Positions 59,444 through 64,000 of a DNA stretch of 64,000 bases are shown piece by piece; the first letter of the stretch is position 1, and every line of letters begins with the position of its first letter. A program made the position numbers and the translations under genes. Under the pieces are notes generated by a model that saw only the letters and a program-made list of their open reading frames with translations, did not search any database and was not told the origin of the DNA. This DNA comes from Ciborinia camelliae (Eukaryota; Ascomycota; Leotiomycetes; Helotiales; Sclerotiniaceae), in assembly GCA_025890175.1 (NCBI GenBank), contig JANPYM010000001.1, forward strand, positions 4,908,378 through 4,972,377, given 5' to 3'.

Positions 59444-60603
59444 ACTTCGGTCTTCGAAGATTTAAATGATTTTGAATTTGAATACCTACTGATAGTGTGA
59501 ATGCGATTGTTCAAACATAGATCGATAAAGGATTTCTAGACGCAATAGGACTCATTTGAGAGCTTTTATACCCATCTTCCATCATTTCCATCTTTCATCT
59601 TCACACCCACACCCACACTCCAATCAACACAAGGCTGCGCCACCAAGTAAGAATATCCACCTCACCACACCTCACCACACTCAAGGCAGCACCGACCAGC
59701 ACGACGAAACCAATCAAGAACCAGCTCGACTTCAAGGCAACCTATCAACCGAATTCCCACACATTTTCTCCACGACTTTGCCGCAACTTTGCATGGCGTT
59801 GCCGAGAAAAAACTGCAGGTTTCCTCACCGTGTTGGAGACATGGGAAATGTATGGCCATTGTACACCTGTGGGCTGACATGAAGCATCCACGGGTATCAA
59901 CTTTCCCGTGGGAAATTTCCAAGCCACCAATCGCATGTTTGCTTGGGTATTGATTGGGGGCGGGTTTTTGGTAACATCCATATGGGTCACTCTGTAAACT
60001 ATATGGGTTGGAGAAAGGCAGTCAGCGAGTATTACCCAAGTCGGTAGTAATTTTGGATTGAAGAATAAAGGGGAGCGATATTGAGTACTAATAATACCTA
60101 GGTACCTACTGTAGCGTGTTAATTATAAGGAATAGAGCTCTTTAATGACTGAGATTAAAGAGGATACCCAATGAAATCTCAGGCTAAATGTTTAAAATAG
60201 AACTAAGTATCTGATCGAGATATGGATATCCAAACGAAAATACTAAATGCACGAAAATAGGTTGAATATTAATAAAGCCATTTTTTGAAATCAAACTACT
60301 CGTACATTTACGCACTACATCAAACTTATCTCGTTCTTGAGTATGCATCAAATACCATGAATTGCGAAATGACATCTTCATGGGGGAATTGCTAGATAGA
60401 TAATCTCTTAAAGTTGGTTTCGACTCTCGAGTCAATAAGCTAAAGTACAAGGCATCCGTTGTTTTCAAATATATATCGACACGCCCTAAACCAGCAAATG
60501 CACAAGTACAAATCATCTTCTGAAATACTTTGACAAAATATTCTCACCACAAAACCAATTTTTTACTTCTTTTTCTTCTGTCCATTCATCACAACCCCAA
60601 TTT
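59444..60603. other. Intergenic, no supported gene
   Basis: About 1.2 kb. The frame at 59556-59882 (+) is Pro/His-rich and not convincing. A CACACC-type run lies at about 59603-59620. The right end holds a duplicate of the neighbouring gene's terminus. Confidence 0.45.
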
Positions 60604-60628
60604 TTACTTCTTTTTCTTCTGTCCATTC
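60555..60628. repeat. Tandem duplication spanning the 3' end of the next gene
   Basis: Copies at 60555-60587 and 60597-60628 (42-nt spacing) differ only by one T in a T run. Copy 2 contains the stop codon and the Gln-Lys-rich end of the coding sequence; copy 1 lies just downstream of the stop. Confidence 0.9.
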
Positions 60629-62050
60629 TTCTTCCTACCCTTCGAACGCCCGGGTCCCAAAAACGTGAAATTGACATTCGAATGTAATGGTACCGCCTCG
60701 AGATTCGTCTGGAATGCAGTGATAAGTCTCACCGCCTGGTTTCGAGCATGAGGCGAGCCCTGGATGAATACCAATGCGGTGTCGGAAACCTTCCCATCCT
60801 GTGCACGAAAAGGATCAAAGATCAAAATGCGAGCTCTGGATTGCTCTTCAAGAGAGACTAGCTCGCGATGTGCATTAGCCATGAGGGATGCCTGGCAGTT
60901 TGCCGAGATTTGCAGTTTGGTTGTTTCAAAGCCTACGAGATGGGTGTCAGATGCGGGTTCGAGTTTTACGGTTCCTAGATCGTTGTTCCACGTTACATTG
61001 GGATTTGGATGCCTCAAAGGAATCGTGCTGGTAGATGAAGAATAGGGCTGTCCTCTAGAGCCACGGGAAATGTCTGAGCTAGGCTGAGCTAAAACGGCGG
61101 GGCCTGGGTCCAGATAAAGTTCGTCACAGTGATTCTCGGGGATGAGATGGTCGAAAGTAGACCACTGCTCATAAGCGGGTCCCTCACACCACTCCTCATT
61201 ATCATTAAAGCCTCTATAGTCTGAGTTAATATCTTCCGACTGGTTGGGATCTTCTGTTGCGTCTCCGTGATCGACTGCATTGTTCCCGGCTTCAGAGTGC
61301 AATTCAGAGTCATTACTGCTGCAGTCATTCTCCAATATCCATGGAGTATATTCGCCAGTATGCCAGCAACTATCTTCCTTCCATGTACTTGGATAATAAT
61401 CGCCAGTATCCCAGTCCTCCATATCTTTCACACCCGACACATTTTTACCCCCCTCTCCAATAAGAGTGATGGTGGGGACAGTCGGCACATATTCTCGGAC
61501 AACTTTGGGTTTAGGCAAAGGAAAAATCCATCCCGCCGGTGTATTCGTCCAGGAAGCAGGTCCAAACCCATCTGGAAATTCATCCGATTCAAAAGCATTA
61601 TCTTCTGGTAGGTCACCTCCTGTCCATGGTATCTGCCATTCCAATTCTGTCAATTGTCAGCACAGATGTATATTCAACAAAACATGCAGGTGGTTTACCA
61701 TGTTCTCTCCAGAAATGATATTGTGCGAGCCATCTCTTTGCGCGTCGAGGTGCTTGGGGAAACTTTATCTTGTAACTCAGAAAGATTGGAACGAAGAATT
61801 TCATGATATAGTCTGCCGTGTAAGGATATCTTCGAGGAGGATTATTGCCCATATCGTCACCTCCTTCGTGCTTCCAATGATAGTCGGCCCTGAATGGAAT
61901 GATGCTTGGACGATCGTAATGACGCATCCAAGCCTTTTCTCTTTGTTTTTTGGTTTTTTCATCGCACTTATCGTCCGAAACCATCATATGTTCCTGCCGT
62001 AATACGTCTGCTACTTTCTGATATGCAGTCATGAAAGCGTCTGACTTCAT
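60604..62050 (-). CDS. Hypothetical protein with Lys-rich C-terminus
   Basis: Exons in coding order 62050-61699 and 61646-60604 give 464 aa. The 52-nt intron joins HFWREH to ELEWQIPWTGG. No known domain is recognised. The N-terminal 120 residues are charged and rich in Trp/Tyr (WMRHYDRPSIIPFRADYHWK). The middle is acidic and low-complexity. The C-terminal 150 residues look folded (TAFQTNLEAVPLHSNVNFTF) and end in GRSKGRKKNGQKKKK, possibly a nuclear or nucleolar signal. No signal peptide. Probably lineage-restricted. Confidence 0.7.
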
Positions 62051-62882
62051 TCTGACGAGAGAAATTCGAGATTGGAGTCAAGATGAAAGTGATAATGGAA
62101 TGGTACTTCAAGATTCTCTTTCAAGCTTATCAATCAATATATAATAAGTAGAAGATCAATACATCAGTAAAGAGAGACGCCTTAGCAAAACTAAAAGTAC
62201 AAGAAGATGAGATCGAAGTTGTCGGGAAAACAAGAGTGAAGAAGTTAACCAAGACTGAGGATTTTGATTTGGAAGTTACCACCTGCAGCACGTGCTTGAA
62301 TATTCGAAGGTGAAGATGAATACTTTGACAACCACTGACACCTGAGCACATCTCTCAAAAATCCACCACAAGAACTCTTTCTTCACTTAACCCACTTTCG
62401 ATACCTTCAATAAAGATCAGCATTTATCCCCAAGCTATTCGAGAACAGCCTCAATGTGTAAGTTCAAACAAGCTGGGCTTTCATTCGCATCGAACGTTAT
62501 GGGGTTCATCCACCAATGCTGCGCATAATATATCAAAAAAGAATAAACTCAAAAGTCCTTGATGTTAAGATTCTTTTATATATTCGAGTCCTTGTTCCAT
62601 ATTCTTCAAATATTGGGTCGTTACTGTATAAATTGCTTTCGAACTTCCATCTCTGCTCACCCAACTTTGATTACGGCGAATAGGTCACTGCAGCATCAAT
62701 CTTAGCATTAAACTGGAGACTTGGCTATGCTATCTGACTGTTGGGCTGTGGCTGTGTGGTCTCGACAGGATCTCCACGAAGACAAGAATGCCCTGTTTAT
62801 CGTTACAAGTTTAGTAAATATTTGACCAGACAGGAGGTACGTAGTAGGGAAATTCGTCATTCATGCAGTCGACTAGCTGTTG
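62051..62882. other. Intergenic, no supported gene
   Basis: About 830 nt, AT-rich. Nothing beyond short chance frames. Confidence 0.45.
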
Positions 62883-64000
62883 TTAAATGAGGGTGATGAT
62901 ATACGTTTGTTTTCCATCTTCATCAATCCCGCATACTTCTTCATATAACGATAACTCATCCTCTTTTAAAGGCCCGGCTTTATTTCGCACATTTCCCAAA
63001 ACTTGTTGATTACAATCGTCGTTATGATATGCTCCTACACGAGTGAAGATTCCTTTCCTACCGGGGACAGGAACTACTATTAGTCCCACTTCCAAATAGC
63101 GTGTTCTCAATTTGCATTCATGGTCGAACATCTTGAGCAAATATATCTTAGAATGGTTTCTTAGGTCGTCAAAATTATAGCACACGTTGCTATATTGCTT
63201 TCCGATGTATAAAATATCGGACATGTCAATTGGGCATACCCTGCTGTGAACATTATTACCACCGAGAAGCCTGACGCATTCAATACGGATAGAACCGCCT
63301 AGGCAATGACCGTATAGATCGAGTCCAGTTACTTTAATCTGGACATGAAGGATTTTGATATCACTCTCATCCCAAGAGCTAGCTCGATTGGTCAATGAAA
63401 TTTGTTTTGCTGTATCTTATAAATCCGTTCCTACTCGCCCATGACCAGCTTGGTCCCCGAAGTGGAAGTGGTCCAGTTCCATGGACATTAACTGTATCTC
63501 TTGCACGCCATAGCAGCGCGTGTGGCAAATGCTCCTTCCATATTCCTGCAATATATTGTCCGTTGTATTTGTTGGCAAAATATTTAGCAATGCCCGACAA
63601 TGCCACGAGCTTGTCACTGCTTATTGTCAACTGGCTTCTCGTATAGTCTTGGACTATCAAGGGCCAAGCAAGACTAAAGGTATGATGTCGGGTGCGTATA
63701 GGATTTTCCACAATATGTCCTGGTCTGGTTCCAAACGTCTCATAGTACAAATGAGTACCACATTCAAGTACGATCTGAGACTTTCCAAAGTGTAGTGTTC
63801 TAGGGCTTAAGAAACGTTCTTGGTAGATCCATGCTCTTTGAAACAATGGCAAATTTTGACAGGCTCGATGAAACATAGCTCCGTCTACGCAAACCCAAGC
63901 AAGCTTTGAATTCTCTTCGTTGGACTCATTGGCTCCAAAGCCGTTTTGTTTCTCAACAGGGGTCATTAAATTGACCGCTCGGACAATATTTGGGTCCCTG
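62883..64000 (-). pseudogene. HET-domain (heterokaryon incompatibility) gene, 3' part, frameshifted
   Basis: The reading frame is open from the right edge of the window down to a stop at about 63379, and a second frame covers 63395-62883. The first part holds the end of a HET domain: LFQRAWIYQERFLSPRTLHF with nearby KSQIVLEC, then LSGIAKYFANKYNGQYIAGI and PLRGPSWSWASRNG. The second frame continues with SSWDESDIKILHVQIKV, the type of sequence that normally follows WSWAS in these proteins. Frames differ by one base near 63380-63395, and no GT-AG pair nearby joins them in phase, so a frameshift (or sequencing error) is inferred. The N-terminal half lies beyond the window. HET proteins trigger cell death on contact with incompatible partners. 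Confidence 0.7.

Overview
The window is nuclear DNA of a filamentous ascomycete. Protein-coding genes carry zero to four short introns (41-264 nt, mostly 48-90) with GTAAGT/GTATGT-type donors and (C/T)AG acceptors. They are separated by long, AT-rich, microsatellite-laden spacers on both strands. The gene set (2EXR and HET proteins, heme-thiolate peroxidase, btgC-type GH17 glucanase, BIM1/X325 copper protein, But2-like relic) is typical of Pezizomycotina. I infer a Leotiomycete, perhaps Sclerotiniaceae, from overall flavour only. One 10-base N gap lies in a poly-A run at 35032-35041, so this is an assembled scaffold.

Layout. 1-7.2 kb: acid-sphingomyelinase-like phosphodiesterase (+), DEAD-box helicase Dbp6 (-), and PIG-A/Gpi3 (+), the last two divergent. 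9.1-17.4 kb: secreted heme-thiolate peroxidase (+), a coding-like unassigned frame (-), a GNAT acetyltransferase (+), an orphan ORF (-) and a 14-TM-type MFS transporter (+) with an odd second intron. 17.4-21.2 kb has no gene I can support. 21.3-29 kb: 2EXR protein (+), RBR E3 ubiquitin ligase (-) and an FAD-linked oxidoreductase (+). 29-35 kb: repeat-rich, with a decayed secreted/cell-wall protein gene (31.2-31.9 kb), a phosphoribosyltransferase (-) and the assembly gap. 35-44 kb: membrane-anchored GH17 glucanase (-), SRR1-domain protein (-) and a BIM1/X325 copper protein (+). 45-64 kb: Doa1/Ufd3 (-), STRAP-like WD protein (+), ER Hsp70 Lhs1/GRP170 (-), second GNAT (+), AAA ATPase (-), lineage-specific Lys-tailed protein (-) and a HET-domain gene (-) that runs off the right edge and contains a frameshift.

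How the genes relate. There is no obvious biosynthetic cluster. Several genes serve the secretory pathway and cell surface: Gpi3 starts GPI anchors, the BIM1-like protein looks GPI-anchored, btgC remodels beta-glucan, and Lhs1 folds ER clients. Two serve ubiquitin: the RBR ligase and Doa1. Most of the rest is housekeeping. The accessory flavour comes from the peroxidase, the MFS pump, the FAD oxidase, the HET gene and the decayed surface protein.

Most interesting items: the BIM1-like copper protein with a predicted mature N-terminal His; the decayed But2-like gene; the MFS intron containing a duplicated, splice-flanked segment that could act as a poison exon; a TGACGTGG unfolded-protein-response-like site upstream of lhs1; the broken HET gene; and a tandem duplication across the stop codon of the 60.6-62.0 kb gene. 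All exon borders were placed by hand from splice consensus and reading-frame continuity, and none has transcript support here.
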